A stretch of DNA of 64,000 nucleotides, from contig NZ_NSFV01000004.1 in the NCBI RefSeq assembly GCF_002295115.1, forward strand, positions 558,001 to 622,000, given 5' to 3'. The notes beneath the pieces were generated by a model. It did not search any database. It was not told the DNA's origin and saw only the letters and a list, made by a program, of their open reading frames with translations. The DNA comes from Mesorhizobium sp. WSM4311 (lineage in GTDB: Bacteria; Pseudomonadota; Alphaproteobacteria; Rhizobiales; Rhizobiaceae). Both the position numbers and the translations under genes were made by a program. Positions 16,726 through 25,375 of the stretch are shown one piece after another (within the stretch, counting starts at the first letter, position 1; every line of letters begins with the position of its first letter).

Positions 16726-19572
16726 ATGCAGCATTTTGAAATACAGCGTCCGAACGGCCGTTCGGAAAACGTCGATCAGTCGAATTCTTTGTCGTGGCGA
16801 AAGCCGCAGCAAATCCATCCATGGTTTATTAGCTTATTTGCAACTACAGCACTTGTGTTGCTGCCGAATTCCGCGGCCCTGGCGGCCTGCATTCTGGTTC
16901 CGTCGGCCGGAAACACCACCTTCACCTGCGACAGCGGCGATTCCGGCGGCAGCCTTACCGATACCAGCGGCAACAACACGCTGACCTTTCCCGCAGGCGG
17001 CACCGGGCAGGTGAGCGGCAACGTCATCTTCGGCGCCGGTATGGATCGCATCGACATGCAGTCCGGCACCATCACCGGCACGGTCGACCAGGGCGACGGC
17101 ACCGATTTCTTCACCATCGGCGGCGGCACCGTCGCCGGCAATGTCCAGCAGGGCGCCGGCATCGACGATTTCAACATGAGCGGCGGCCAGATCGGATCGC
17201 TCAACCAGGGCGACGGGCTGGACACATTCACCATGACAGGCGGGCGCATCGTCGATTTCTTCGACGATGGCGACAACGCCGTGATGACCGGCGGCCGCAT
17301 CGGCCGGGTCAACATGAAGCTCGACAAGAACTATTTCAACATGTCCGGCGGCACCATCGACCGCAACCTCGTCACCGGCTTTGACCAGGACACCGTCATC
17401 CTGTCGGGCGGCACGATCGGCGGCAACATCAGCGTCAGCGGCGGCAATGACAGCGTGACGATATCAGGCGGTACGGTCGGCGGCGATGTACTGATGAGCT
17501 TTGGCTCCGACAGTTTCGTCTGGAATGGCGGCGGCATCATCTATGGCGCCGTCGATCTCGGCGCCGACAACGATACCGCCAAGCTCAGCAACCTCACCAA
17601 CGCCAATCTCGGCGGCACGGATGCCTTGAATGGCGGCCTCGGTACCGATGCGCTGACCTTCGACAACGTCAAGTTGGAGGGGATCAGCCGGGTCCAGAAC
17701 TGGGAAAGCATCAGCGCCACCAACGACACACAGCTGATGCTCGACGGCAATCTCAAGCTCGGCGACAGTGGCACCGGCACGGGCTCGCTCAGCGTCGATG
17801 CTTCGAGCACGCTCTATGGCGGCGGCTTCAACTCGACGATCCAGGCCTTCACGGCAGGCCAGTTGGCGGAAGTGACCAATGCCGGGCGCATCGACCTGAC
17901 CAACGGCGCCACGGGCGCAACCGACCGGCTGACGATTTCGGGCAATTATGTCGGCGCCGGCGGCGTGCTGCTTGTCCAGACCGAACTCGGCGACGATTCT
18001 TCCGCGTCCGACAGGCTGGTGCTTTCGGGCGGCACGGCTTCCGGCTCGACCGGCATTTCCGTGGTCAACGCCGGCGGTGCGGGTGCCGCGACCACACAGG
18101 ACGGCATCATGCTCGTCCAGGCGGTCAACGGCGCCACTTCGGGCGCCTCGACCTTCGCGCTTGACGGGCCGGTCGCCGCCGGCGCCTTCGAATACTATCT
18201 TTTCAAGGGCGGCGTCAGCGCCGGCAGCGAGGAGAACTGGTATCTGCGCTCGACGCTGATAACACCGACGACGCCGGCCGCGGCGCCACCGACGGTCGAG
18301 CCCCCTCCGCCGGTGGAACCGGTGCCGCCGGCGGCCGAGCCGCCACCGCCGCCGCCCTCCGAACTGCCGCCGACCCCGCCGCCGAGCGAGGGCGACATCA
18401 ACAATCCGCCGGTCGACCCGACACCGCCCGTGCAGGCCAGCGACCCGCAACCCGAACCACCGCCGCCACCACCACCGGCGCCTCCGGCGGATCCGCCACC
18501 ACCACCGCCGGTGGTGCCGACCGAAGCGCCGGCGCTTCCAGTGCCGACACTGCCTGGCCCGCCGCCTGTCCAGCCGGCGCCGCCGACACCCGGAGCGACG
18601 GCGGTGCAGGCAGCCGTGATCCCGCTCTACCGCATCGAGGTGCCGGTCTATTCGGCCTTGCCGCCGGTGACCGAACACCTGGCGATGACGACGCTCGGCA
18701 CCTTCCACGAACGGCGGGGTGAGCAAAGCCTGCTGTCGAACCCCGAGCTATCGCCGGTCTGGGGCCGCATCTATGGCCAGGACGCCAAGATGGGCTGGTC
18801 GGGAACGGTGTCGCCCTCCTTCGACGGCACGCTGTACGGCCTCCAGGCGGGCTTCGACGTGTTCGGCCGCGACACCGCCTCGGGCGGAATCGATCGCGCC
18901 GGCCTGTTCGTCGCCTATGCCAGCATGAAGGGCGATTTGCGCGGCCAGGCGCTGGGATGGAACGATCTGTCCGTCGGCAGCCTCGACGTCACCGGCACCA
19001 GCATCGGCGGTTACTGGACCCGGATCGGCCAAAGCGGCTGGTACCTTGACGGCGTCCTCATGGCCACCTTCTTCGGCGGCGACGCGACATCGTCGCGCGA
19101 CATCGGCATCGATGTCGGCGGAACAGGCGTCACCGCTTCGCTGGAAGGCGGCTACCCAATCGCGCTGGCACAGGGCTGGACGCTTGAGCCGCAGGCGCAA
19201 CTGGTCTGGCAGCATCTGTCGCTCGACGACACCAACGACCGCTTCTCGTCGGTTTCCTTCGATACCGACGACAGCGTCAGCGGCCGGCTGGGTGCGCGGC
19301 TGCAGGGCGAGACCACCATCAACGGCGTGGCGCTGCAGCCCTACCTCAAAGCCAACATCTGGCACGATTTCGGCGGCACCAGCCATGTCAATTTCGACAC
19401 CACCGACATCTCGACCGAGGGCCGGTCGACCTCCTTCGAGTTCGGCGGCGGCGTGGTCGCTGAGGTGACCGACAAGGTCAGCCTCTTTGCCACCGGCGAC
19501 TACACGACCAATCTGGGCGGCGACAAGCGCCGCATCCTCGAGGGCAATGTGGGTATCAGCGTCAAATGGTGA
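16726..19572 (+). CDS. autotransporter (type V secretion) with beta-helix passenger
   Basis: The 948-residue protein has an extended signal peptide ending in LLPNSAALAA near residue 54. The passenger (about 80-280) contains many short Gly-rich repeats of the form G-D-x-F-x-M-x-GG-x-I, typical of right-handed beta-helices. After a less regular region a Pro-rich linker follows (about 508-625), then a C-terminal autotransporter beta-barrel (about 680-948) ending GNVGISVKW with a terminal aromatic residue. It should insert its barrel in the outer membrane and display the passenger outside. It stands alone, with 228 bp of intergenic DNA upstream. Ligand unknown; adhesion is the usual role for this class. 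Confidence 0.9.
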   Translation: MQHFEIQRPNGRSENVDQSNSLSWRKPQQIHPWFISLFATTALVLLPNSAALAACILVPSAGNTTFTCDSGDSGGSLTDTSGNNTLTFPAGGTGQVSGNVIFGAGMDRIDMQSGTITGTVDQGDGTDFFTIGGGTVAGNVQQGAGIDDFNMSGGQIGSLNQGDGLDTFTMTGGRIVDFFDDGDNAVMTGGRIGRVNMKLDKNYFNMSGGTIDRNLVTGFDQDTVILSGGTIGGNISVSGGNDSVTISGGTVGGDVLMSFGSDSFVWNGGGIIYGAVDLGADNDTAKLSNLTNANLGGTDALNGGLGTDALTFDNVKLEGISRVQNWESISATNDTQLMLDGNLKLGDSGTGTGSLSVDASSTLYGGGFNSTIQAFTAGQLAEVTNAGRIDLTNGATGATDRLTISGNYVGAGGVLLVQTELGDDSSASDRLVLSGGTASGSTGISVVNAGGAGAATTQDGIMLVQAVNGATSGASTFALDGPVAAGAFEYYLFKGGVSAGSEENWYLRSTLITPTTPAAAPPTVEPPPPVEPVPPAAEPPPPPPSELPPTPPPSEGDINNPPVDPTPPVQASDPQPEPPPPPPPAPPADPPPPPPVVPTEAPALPVPTLPGPPPVQPAPPTPGATAVQAAVIPLYRIEVPVYSALPPVTEHLAMTTLGTFHERRGEQSLLSNPELSPVWGRIYGQDAKMGWSGTVSPSFDGTLYGLQAGFDVFGRDTASGGIDRAGLFVAYASMKGDLRGQALGWNDLSVGSLDVTGTSIGGYWTRIGQSGWYLDGVLMATFFGGDATSSRDIGIDVGGTGVTASLEGGYPIALAQGWTLEPQAQLVWQHLSLDDTNDRFSSVSFDTDDSVSGRLGARLQGETTINGVALQPYLKANIWHDFGGTSHVNFDTTDISTEGRSTSFEFGGGVVAEVTDKVSLFATGDYTTNLGGDKRRILEGNVGISVKW

Positions 19573-19589
19573 GGCCCTCGGGGCCTCAC
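19569..19589 (+). terminator. hairpin at the autotransporter stop codon
   Basis: A perfect 9-bp stem (GTGAGGCCC / GGGCCTCAC) with a TCG loop begins at the stop codon. No T-tract follows, so it may act as an RNA-stabilising structure or a weak terminator between the convergent autotransporter and LysE genes. Confidence 0.45.
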
Positions 19590-19608
19590 CTGCGTCCCCG
19601 TCGGGACA

Positions 19609-20232
19609 TCAATTACCCGAACGCATCGCCACCGTGGCGATGCCGGCGCCGACCAGCAGCGTGCCGCCGGTGCGGTTGAAGATGCGGATCGCCTTGGGAT
19701 TGCGCACGACGTTTCGGGCGCGGGCCGCAATCAGCGCATAGCCGAAGGCATTGGCGAAGGCGAGCGCCAGGAAAGTCGTCTCGAAGATCAGCATCTGCGT
19801 CCAGAAATCGGCGTGCCGGTCGAGGAACTGCGGCAGGAAGGCGACGAAGAAAGTGATGCTTTTCGGGTTGAGCGCGGTGACCAGCCAGGCATGAGCCATC
19901 ATCTTGGCCGAAGACACCGCGTCGGTGCGCGGCTCGGCTTTCAGCGCGCCGCCGGCGCGGAACAGTTTCACGCCGAGATAGATCAGATAGCCGGCGCCGA
20001 TCAGCTTCAGCATGGTGAAGACGGTTGCCGAAGCGGCGAGCAGCGCGCCGATGCCGAGCATCGACAAGGTCATGGCGGTGAAATCGCCGAGCGCCACGCC
20101 AACCGCCATCGGCAAAGCGGTGCGCCAGCCCTGGCCCAGCGCATAGGACACGACCAGCAGGATGGTCGGACCCGGAATGATGAGCAGGATGGTCGACGCG
20201 GCGGCGAAAGCGGCCCAGTTCTCGAAGGACAT
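19609..20232 (-). CDS. LysE/RhtB family amino-acid exporter
   Basis: The 207-residue inner-membrane protein has about six hydrophobic segments and the family signature near the N-terminus, TILLIIPGPTILLVVSYALGQGWR, as well as the LNPKSITFFVAFLPQF motif near residue 140. Proteins of this family export amino acids or related small metabolites driven by the proton gradient. The substrate cannot be read from sequence. It is convergent with the autotransporter gene. A second family member lies at 47075-47710. Confidence 0.9.
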   Translation of the reverse strand: MSFENWAAFAAASTILLIIPGPTILLVVSYALGQGWRTALPMAVGVALGDFTAMTLSMLGIGALLAASATVFTMLKLIGAGYLIYLGVKLFRAGGALKAEPRTDAVSSAKMMAHAWLVTALNPKSITFFVAFLPQFLDRHADFWTQMLIFETTFLALAFANAFGYALIAARARNVVRNPKAIRIFNRTGGTLLVGAGIATVAMRSGN

Positions 20233-20388
20233 GTCTGTCTCCCTTGGGTTAAGGAGAAGGATAAATCCTCAGCCTAGGGGCAATGTAAAGAGGCCTGATT
20301 TTTGTTTTTACGAACATTCGGGCGGAAGACCGCCACGCACTTTCCCTGGAATTGCCGTGCTATCAATTGCGCCAAAGGCAGGTCGGCG

Positions 20389-20511
20389 TCAGTTCGCGCC
20401 GCCCAGCGTGCTCACGATATCGGCCAGGCTGACATCGGCACCGAGAACCAAGGCGGCCGCGACAATGGCAGCGGCAACAAGCGTGATGTCGGTTTTTAGC
20501 GTCTTGCACAT
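20389..20511 (-). CDS. putative 40-aa hydrophobic peptide
   Basis: A short frame encodes MCKTLKTD followed by a single hydrophobic segment (about residues 9-27, rich in Ala, Val and Leu) and a polar tail ending GGAN. A GAGGGG ribosome-site-like sequence is 6 bases before the ATG. The pattern of positively charged N-terminus plus one membrane helix fits a small membrane protein. There is no known family; neighbours are a LysE exporter (downstream, same strand) and an L,D-transpeptidase (divergent). Confidence 0.45.
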   Translation of the reverse strand: MCKTLKTDITLVAAAIVAAALVLGADVSLADIVSTLGGAN

Positions 20512-20740
20512 GCAGGCCCCTCGCTGACTGCCTGATGCGTAGGAAAGGCTGGCGCCGGGATTATGACCCGACCTCGGTCGGAACGCCCGATTGCCAGTTC
20601 ATTCGGGACGGCCCGGTGCCGCCATGCCAGGCACAAATGCAGGCAGTGCAAGGTATTCACGCTTTATCAACCATGAATGATGAAAATGCCCGCTATCCGG
20701 CCGGACCGTGCTTCCCGCCGACAGCGTAGGGTTTGGGTAT

Positions 20741-21508
20741 ATGCGTGAGTTGCCGCAAGGTCTGACGCCGCCACGAAACGGCGACGCAATCGAAACCAAT
20801 CATCATCTTTCCCGCCGCGCCGTCCTTTCCGGGGCAGGCGCCCTTGCGCTGCTCGGTGCGGCCGGCTGCTCGACTTCCGGCGGCGGCATGCCGGCGCTCG
20901 AACTCGACAATACGGTCACCGGTTCCGTGCCGCCGATGCGGCCGGCGATCAGCGTCGACAGGAACATCACCAGCCCCGACCTGATGTACGCCGCTTTGAC
21001 GGACAATGGTTTCAACGTGCCTGAAGTGCCTTATCTCAAGGTCAAGCCGGAATTCCGCCGCCAGATCGTCGTCGACACGTCCGGCGAGGCGCCCGGAACC
21101 ATCGTCGTCCATCTCAAGGAGCGCATGCTCTATTTCGTCCAGCCGGGCGGCGACGCCATCCGCTACGGCGTCGGCATCGGCAAGGACGGCTTCCGCTGGT
21201 CCGGCCGCGCCAACATCCAGTATGGCCGGGAATGGCCGACCTGGACGCCGCCGCCGGAGATGATCCAGCGCAAGCCCGAACTGGTGAAGTGGCAGGGCGG
21301 CCAGCCCGGCGGCCTCACCAACCCGCTCGGCGCGCGCGCGCTCTACATCTACCAGGACGGCAGGGACACCGGCTACCGCATCCACGGCTCGCCCGAATGG
21401 TGGAGCATCGGCCAGGCGATGTCGTCGGGCTGCGTGCGCCTGATCAACCAGGACATCATCGACCTCTACAGCCGCGTTTCGAAGAAAAACCCGGTCGTCG
21501 TCATCTGA
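20741..21508 (+). CDS. L,D-transpeptidase (YkuD domain) lipoprotein
   Basis: The 255-residue protein has a twin-arginine-like leader (SRRAVLSGAGALALLGAAGC) with a lipobox, LGAAGC, whose cysteine at about residue 45 would be lipidated. The YkuD catalytic domain follows, with the active-site motif HGSPEWWSIGQAMSSGCVRL (His and nucleophilic Cys near the C-terminus). It should form 3-3 cross-links in peptidoglycan or attach proteins to it in the periplasm. The ATG at MRELPQG is preferred; an upstream GTG adds 11 residues. Rhizobiales carry many paralogues of this enzyme. Confidence 0.9.
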   Translation: MRELPQGLTPPRNGDAIETNHHLSRRAVLSGAGALALLGAAGCSTSGGGMPALELDNTVTGSVPPMRPAISVDRNITSPDLMYAALTDNGFNVPEVPYLKVKPEFRRQIVVDTSGEAPGTIVVHLKERMLYFVQPGGDAIRYGVGIGKDGFRWSGRANIQYGREWPTWTPPPEMIQRKPELVKWQGGQPGGLTNPLGARALYIYQDGRDTGYRIHGSPEWWSIGQAMSSGCVRLINQDIIDLYSRVSKKNPVVVI

Positions 21509-21549
21509 TTGTTTGGGCGGCCTACGCTGCCGCTTCCATCTTCCTGTTC

Positions 21550-21599
21550 GAGCATGAACTTTTGCCGAAAACCCGTTTCCACTTTTCGGGATCATGCTC
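21550..21599. repeat. dispersed palindromic repeat (GAGCATGA...TCATGCTC)
   Basis: The 50-bp element has GAGCATGA at the left and TCATGCTC at the right. Its interior contains CCGAAAACCCGTTTCCACTT and TTCGGG. Related copies occur at 46989-47061 (inverted order of the same words) and, degenerate, at 50682-50745. Confidence 0.7.
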
Positions 21600-21673
21600 G
21601 CGACTCTCCCGTTGCGTGATGCGGCAAGACAGGCCAAGGTGCCTTGAAAACCATCGCTCGGGAGACGTCAGGA

Positions 21674-22840
21674 ATGGCCGGAACTTTTGTCATCGCGCAA
21701 GGCGGCGGCCCGACCGCCGTCATCAACCAGACGGTGGTCGGCGCCACGCTGGAGATCCGCAAGCGGCATCCGGGCGCCAAGGTCCTGGGCTCCATCCATG
21801 GCGTGCGCGGCATTCGCGACGGCAATTATGTCGACCTTTCGGCCATCCCCGAGGATCGGCTGCGGCTGATCGCCGGAACGCCAAGCGCGGCACTCGGCTC
21901 GACGCGCGACAAACCGGATGCGGCCTATTGCGACGTCATCCTCAACGGCTTGAAGAAGGCCGGCGCCGACGCCTTCATCTATATCGGCGGCAACGATACG
22001 TCGGGCACACAGCAGATCCTGACCGACGCCGCCGGCGGCTCGATCGCTTTCGTCCATGCGCCGAAGACCATCGACAATGATCTGGAGGAGAACGACCATA
22101 CGCCGGGATTCATCTCGGCGGCCGAGTTCGTTGCCGGCGCCTTCCTCTCCGTCGATCTCGATTTCCGCGCGTTGCCCGGCATCTATGTCGGCATCGTGAT
22201 GGGCCGGCATGCCGGTTTTCTCACCGCAGCGGCGGCCGCCTGGCAGCTCGATCCCGACAGCGGCCCGCATCTGGTGTACGTGCCGGAGCGGCCATTCTCG
22301 GCCGCGGGCTTCATCGATGATGTGCGCGCCACGCTCGACCGCCACAAGCGCTGCATCGTCGCCGTGTCGGAAGGGGTGAGCACCGCCGACGGCAAGGCGC
22401 TGGTCGAAAGCCTGGTACCGCCGGACAAGCTCGAGCGCGACGCGCATGGGAACGTCAAATTGTCGGGCAGTGACCTGCCGGCAGCCCTCGAGCGCGCATT
22501 GGCCGAAGGCCTGCCGGGCAAGCGGGCCCGCGTCGACGCGCTCGGCTACATGCCGCGCGGCTATGTCGGCGCCATCAGCGCCGTCGACGCACAAGAGGCG
22601 TTCGATGCCGGCGCCTTCGCCGTGTCCGTCGCCGAACAGGGCGGCGGCTCCGTGGCGCTGCAATATGACGGCGCAAAGACCGTTCTGAAGAAGGTGCCGC
22701 TGAAGAACGTCGCCGGCAAGACCCGTCACATGCCTGACGATTTCATGAAGCCCGACGTCAACCAGTTGTCCGAGGCCGGCATGGCCTATCTCAAGCGGCT
22801 GGTGCCGGAAAAGTACAAGGTCGGGAAGCCTTTCGTTTAA
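21674..22840 (+). CDS. pfp: 6-phosphofructokinase, pyrophosphate-dependent type by signature
   Basis: The 388-residue phosphofructokinase-family protein has an N-terminal nucleotide/phosphate loop (AQGGGPTAVIN) and two diagnostic positions: GGNDT at 105-109, with Asp where ATP-dependent enzymes have Gly, and PKTIDND at 130-136, with Lys where ATP enzymes have Gly. Both indicate use of pyrophosphate as phosphoryl donor. It would interconvert fructose 6-phosphate and fructose 1,6-bisphosphate. The start chosen is the ATG at MAGTFVIAQ, preceded by a GGAG-type ribosome site; the open frame extends 10 codons upstream. It overlaps the following MBL-fold gene by one base (TAATG). Confidence 0.88.
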   Translation: MAGTFVIAQGGGPTAVINQTVVGATLEIRKRHPGAKVLGSIHGVRGIRDGNYVDLSAIPEDRLRLIAGTPSAALGSTRDKPDAAYCDVILNGLKKAGADAFIYIGGNDTSGTQQILTDAAGGSIAFVHAPKTIDNDLEENDHTPGFISAAEFVAGAFLSVDLDFRALPGIYVGIVMGRHAGFLTAAAAAWQLDPDSGPHLVYVPERPFSAAGFIDDVRATLDRHKRCIVAVSEGVSTADGKALVESLVPPDKLERDAHGNVKLSGSDLPAALERALAEGLPGKRARVDALGYMPRGYVGAISAVDAQEAFDAGAFAVSVAEQGGGSVALQYDGAKTVLKKVPLKNVAGKTRHMPDDFMKPDVNQLSEAGMAYLKRLVPEKYKVGKPFV

Positions 22841-23556
22841 TGGAGTGGTTCAGCAAGAGCATTGTCGACGACAGGACGACGATGCTGACCGAGCCGTTCG
22901 TGCATGACTATGTGCGCGCCAACATCTGGCATCTGCGAGGCCGCGACGCCGACCTCCTGGTCGACACCGGCATGGGTATCTGCCCGCTGGCGCCGCAGAT
23001 CGAGACGCCGCAGGGCAAGCCGCTGCTGGTCGTCGCCACCCACATCCATCTCGACCATGTCGGCTCGCTGCATGAATTTCCGTGGCGGGCCGGGCCGAGG
23101 ATGAGCGCCGCGCAGTTCGAGAGCATGGATGAGGCGGCGACCTATGCCTACATGTTCCATGATCTCGAAGGCGCCGTGTCGAAATTGCCGGCGCCAGGCT
23201 GGAAGGCCGCCGACTACAAGATCCCCTCGGCACCGCTGACGCGGACGCTTGACGAGGGCGACGTGGTCGATCTCGGCGACCGGCAATTCCGCGTGCTGCA
23301 CCTGCCCGGGCATTCGCCGGATTCGATCGCCCTTTTCGACGAGGCCGACGGACTGTTCTTCAGCGGCGATGCCATCTACGACGACACGCTGATCGACTCG
23401 CTGCCGGATTCCGATCGGGCCGCCTATGCCAGCACCATGCAGCGCCTGCTCGACCTGCCGATCCGCATCGGCCATGGCGGCCACGGGCCGAGCTTCGACG
23501 GCAAGCGTATGCGCGAGATTGCGACCGACTATCTGCGCCGGCATGACGATCCGTAA
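22840..23556 (+). CDS. MBL-fold metallo-hydrolase
   Basis: The 238-residue protein has the metallo-beta-lactamase-fold metal motif THIHLDHVGS (residues 65-74), a later HLPGHSPDSIALFD segment supplying another His, and the FFSGDAIYDDT Asp-containing strand. Two divalent metals are expected. Substrate is unknown; glyoxalase II-like thioesters, lactones or phosphodiesters are all possible in this fold. Its ATG overlaps the stop of the phosphofructokinase gene, so the two are translationally coupled. No signal peptide is seen. Confidence 0.87.
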   Translation: MEWFSKSIVDDRTTMLTEPFVHDYVRANIWHLRGRDADLLVDTGMGICPLAPQIETPQGKPLLVVATHIHLDHVGSLHEFPWRAGPRMSAAQFESMDEAATYAYMFHDLEGAVSKLPAPGWKAADYKIPSAPLTRTLDEGDVVDLGDRQFRVLHLPGHSPDSIALFDEADGLFFSGDAIYDDTLIDSLPDSDRAAYASTMQRLLDLPIRIGHGGHGPSFDGKRMREIATDYLRRHDDP

Positions 23557-23755
23557 GCGCTCCCCGAATTAAATCTTCGTAAGGTCGGCCAAAAACCCTA
23601 ATTCGGGCCGATCGGCACCCTAGATACCTCGGTGTCGATCCGGCCGACCGCCATGTACGGCGAGACAGGCAAGCCCGGCCGTCGACACGCCGACGGGCGC
23701 TTCTCCCAAGAGCCACCCACGGCGCCGGATCAACCCTCGCCCGGACAGAACGACC

Positions 23756-25300
23756 ATGTCACCTCTTGGTATTCTTCGCAGACATCGCGTCGCCGCCCTG
23801 CTGGGCGCTGCGCTGATTATCTCCCCTGTCGTCGTCTCGTTTGCCCAAAGCGGCGACAACGCCGGCCTGAGCAACGCCGTTGCGACGACTCAGACCCCAA
23901 TCGTCGGGATCAAGGCGCCGAACGGCTCGTTCGCGCCGGTCGTGGCCACCACCAAGCCGGCCGTAGTGACGGTCACAACGGTCATGAAGGCACAGGCTGA
24001 AACCATGGGCGAAACCTCGCCTTTCGACGGCGGTTCGCCTTTCGACGACTATTTCCGCCAGTTCTTCGGCAATCAGGGCGCCCCAATGCCCAAGACGCCG
24101 CCGCAGCAGGCACCGCGCCAGGAAGCCCTCGGTTCCGGCTTCATCGTCGGCACAGACGGCACCATCGTCACCAACAATCACGTCGTCGACGGCGCCTCTT
24201 CGATCAAGGTGACGCTCGACGACGGCACCGAACTTCCCGCCAAGCTTGTCGGCCGCGACGCCAAGAACGACCTTGCGGTGCTCAAGATCAAGGCCGACAA
24301 GCCGCTGCCGACCGTCAAATGGGGCGATTCCGACAAGCTGATGACCGGCGACCAGGTGCTGGCGATCGGCAACCCGTTCGGCATCGGCACCACGGTGACC
24401 GCCGGCATCGTTTCGGCACGCGGCCGTGACCTGCACAGCGGGCCGTTCGACGATTTCATCCAGATCGACGCGCCGATCAACCATGGCAATTCCGGTGGCC
24501 CGCTTGTGGATGTGAACGGCAACGTCGTCGGCATCAACACGGCGATCTATTCGCCCAATGGCGGCAGCGTCGGCGTCGGCTTCGCCATTCCGTCCGACCA
24601 GGCCCAGAAGGTGGTCGCCAAGCTGATGAAGGGCGGCAACATCGAATACGGCTATCTCGGCGTCGAGATCCAGCCGGTGACCCCGGACGTGGCTGCCGCC
24701 GTAGGGCTCGATCATGCAGGCGGCGCACTGGTCTCGCAGGTCAATGACGGCTCGCCGGCGGCCAAGGCCGGCATCGAAACCGGCGACGTCATCACCGGCT
24801 TCGCCGGCCAGGACGTGAAAGACCCCAAGGACCTGTCGCGGGCCGTCGCGGACGTCTCGCCGGGCGCCAAGGAAACGCTTGATGTCTGGCGCAAGGGCAA
24901 GGCCATGCAGATTTCCGTCAACGTCGGGCAAAACAGCGACGATGTGAAGACGGCATCGGCCGGTGACTCCGGCGCGCCGAACGCCGAGCAGGGCGCGCGC
25001 GCACCCGCGATCGGCCTCGGCCTGCTGGACATCACGCCCGACATTCGCCAGCAGCTGAACCTCGCCGACGACGAGCGCGGCGCGGTGGTCGCCAGCGTCA
25101 ATCCCGACAAGGCGGCGGCCGCCGCCGGCGTCCAACCCGGCGATATCATCGTCGCCGTCAACCAGGCTCCGGTGAAGAGTGCCAGGCAGGTCACGCAGGC
25201 GATCGCGCAGGCGAGCAAATCGGGCCGCAAGTCGGTGCTGCTTTTGGTCGAACGCGACGGCAGCCAGATCTATGTCGCGGTGCCGTTCGCCAATGGCTGA
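23756..25300 (+). CDS. degP: Do-family periplasmic serine endoprotease (DegP/HtrA)
   Basis: The 514-residue protein has an N-terminal signal segment (RVAALLGAALIISPVVVSFA), a trypsin-like domain with catalytic triad His142 (TNNHVVDG), Asp172 (KNDLAVLK) and Ser246 (GNSGGP), and two PDZ domains (about 290-385 and 415-514). It degrades or refolds damaged envelope proteins in the periplasm. Length and order agree with DegP/DegQ. The 199-bp upstream region contains a 9-bp inverted pair (CCCGAATTA/TAATTCGGG) of unknown meaning. Confidence 0.94.
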   Translation: MSPLGILRRHRVAALLGAALIISPVVVSFAQSGDNAGLSNAVATTQTPIVGIKAPNGSFAPVVATTKPAVVTVTTVMKAQAETMGETSPFDGGSPFDDYFRQFFGNQGAPMPKTPPQQAPRQEALGSGFIVGTDGTIVTNNHVVDGASSIKVTLDDGTELPAKLVGRDAKNDLAVLKIKADKPLPTVKWGDSDKLMTGDQVLAIGNPFGIGTTVTAGIVSARGRDLHSGPFDDFIQIDAPINHGNSGGPLVDVNGNVVGINTAIYSPNGGSVGVGFAIPSDQAQKVVAKLMKGGNIEYGYLGVEIQPVTPDVAAAVGLDHAGGALVSQVNDGSPAAKAGIETGDVITGFAGQDVKDPKDLSRAVADVSPGAKETLDVWRKGKAMQISVNVGQNSDDVKTASAGDSGAPNAEQGARAPAIGLGLLDITPDIRQQLNLADDERGAVVASVNPDKAAAAAGVQPGDIIVAVNQAPVKSARQVTQAIAQASKSGRKSVLLLVERDGSQIYVAVPFANG

Positions 25301-25327
25301 GCCGCGATGCGGATGAAATGAATGCCG

Positions 25328-25363
25328 TGTGGCGGGGTTGTCGGTGACAGGCCCGCCACATTT
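25328..25363. terminator. hairpin between convergent degP and coaA
   Basis: A 9-bp inverted repeat, TGTGGCGGG at 25328-25336 and CCCGCCACA at 25352-25360, is followed by TTT on the plus strand. It lies between two convergent genes and probably ends degP transcription; the loop is long (15 bases), so strength is uncertain. Confidence 0.5.
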
Positions 25364-25375
25364 CCTGGAACTGCT

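Noticed and set aside
17464..18726. 420-residue minus-strand frame antisense to the autotransporter, rich in Arg, Gly and Trp
   Set aside because: It arises from the Gly/Pro repeat DNA read backwards; the forward frame has a signal peptide, repeats and barrel.
23759..25135. 458-residue minus-strand frame antisense to degP
   Set aside because: It is a shadow of a clear protease gene.
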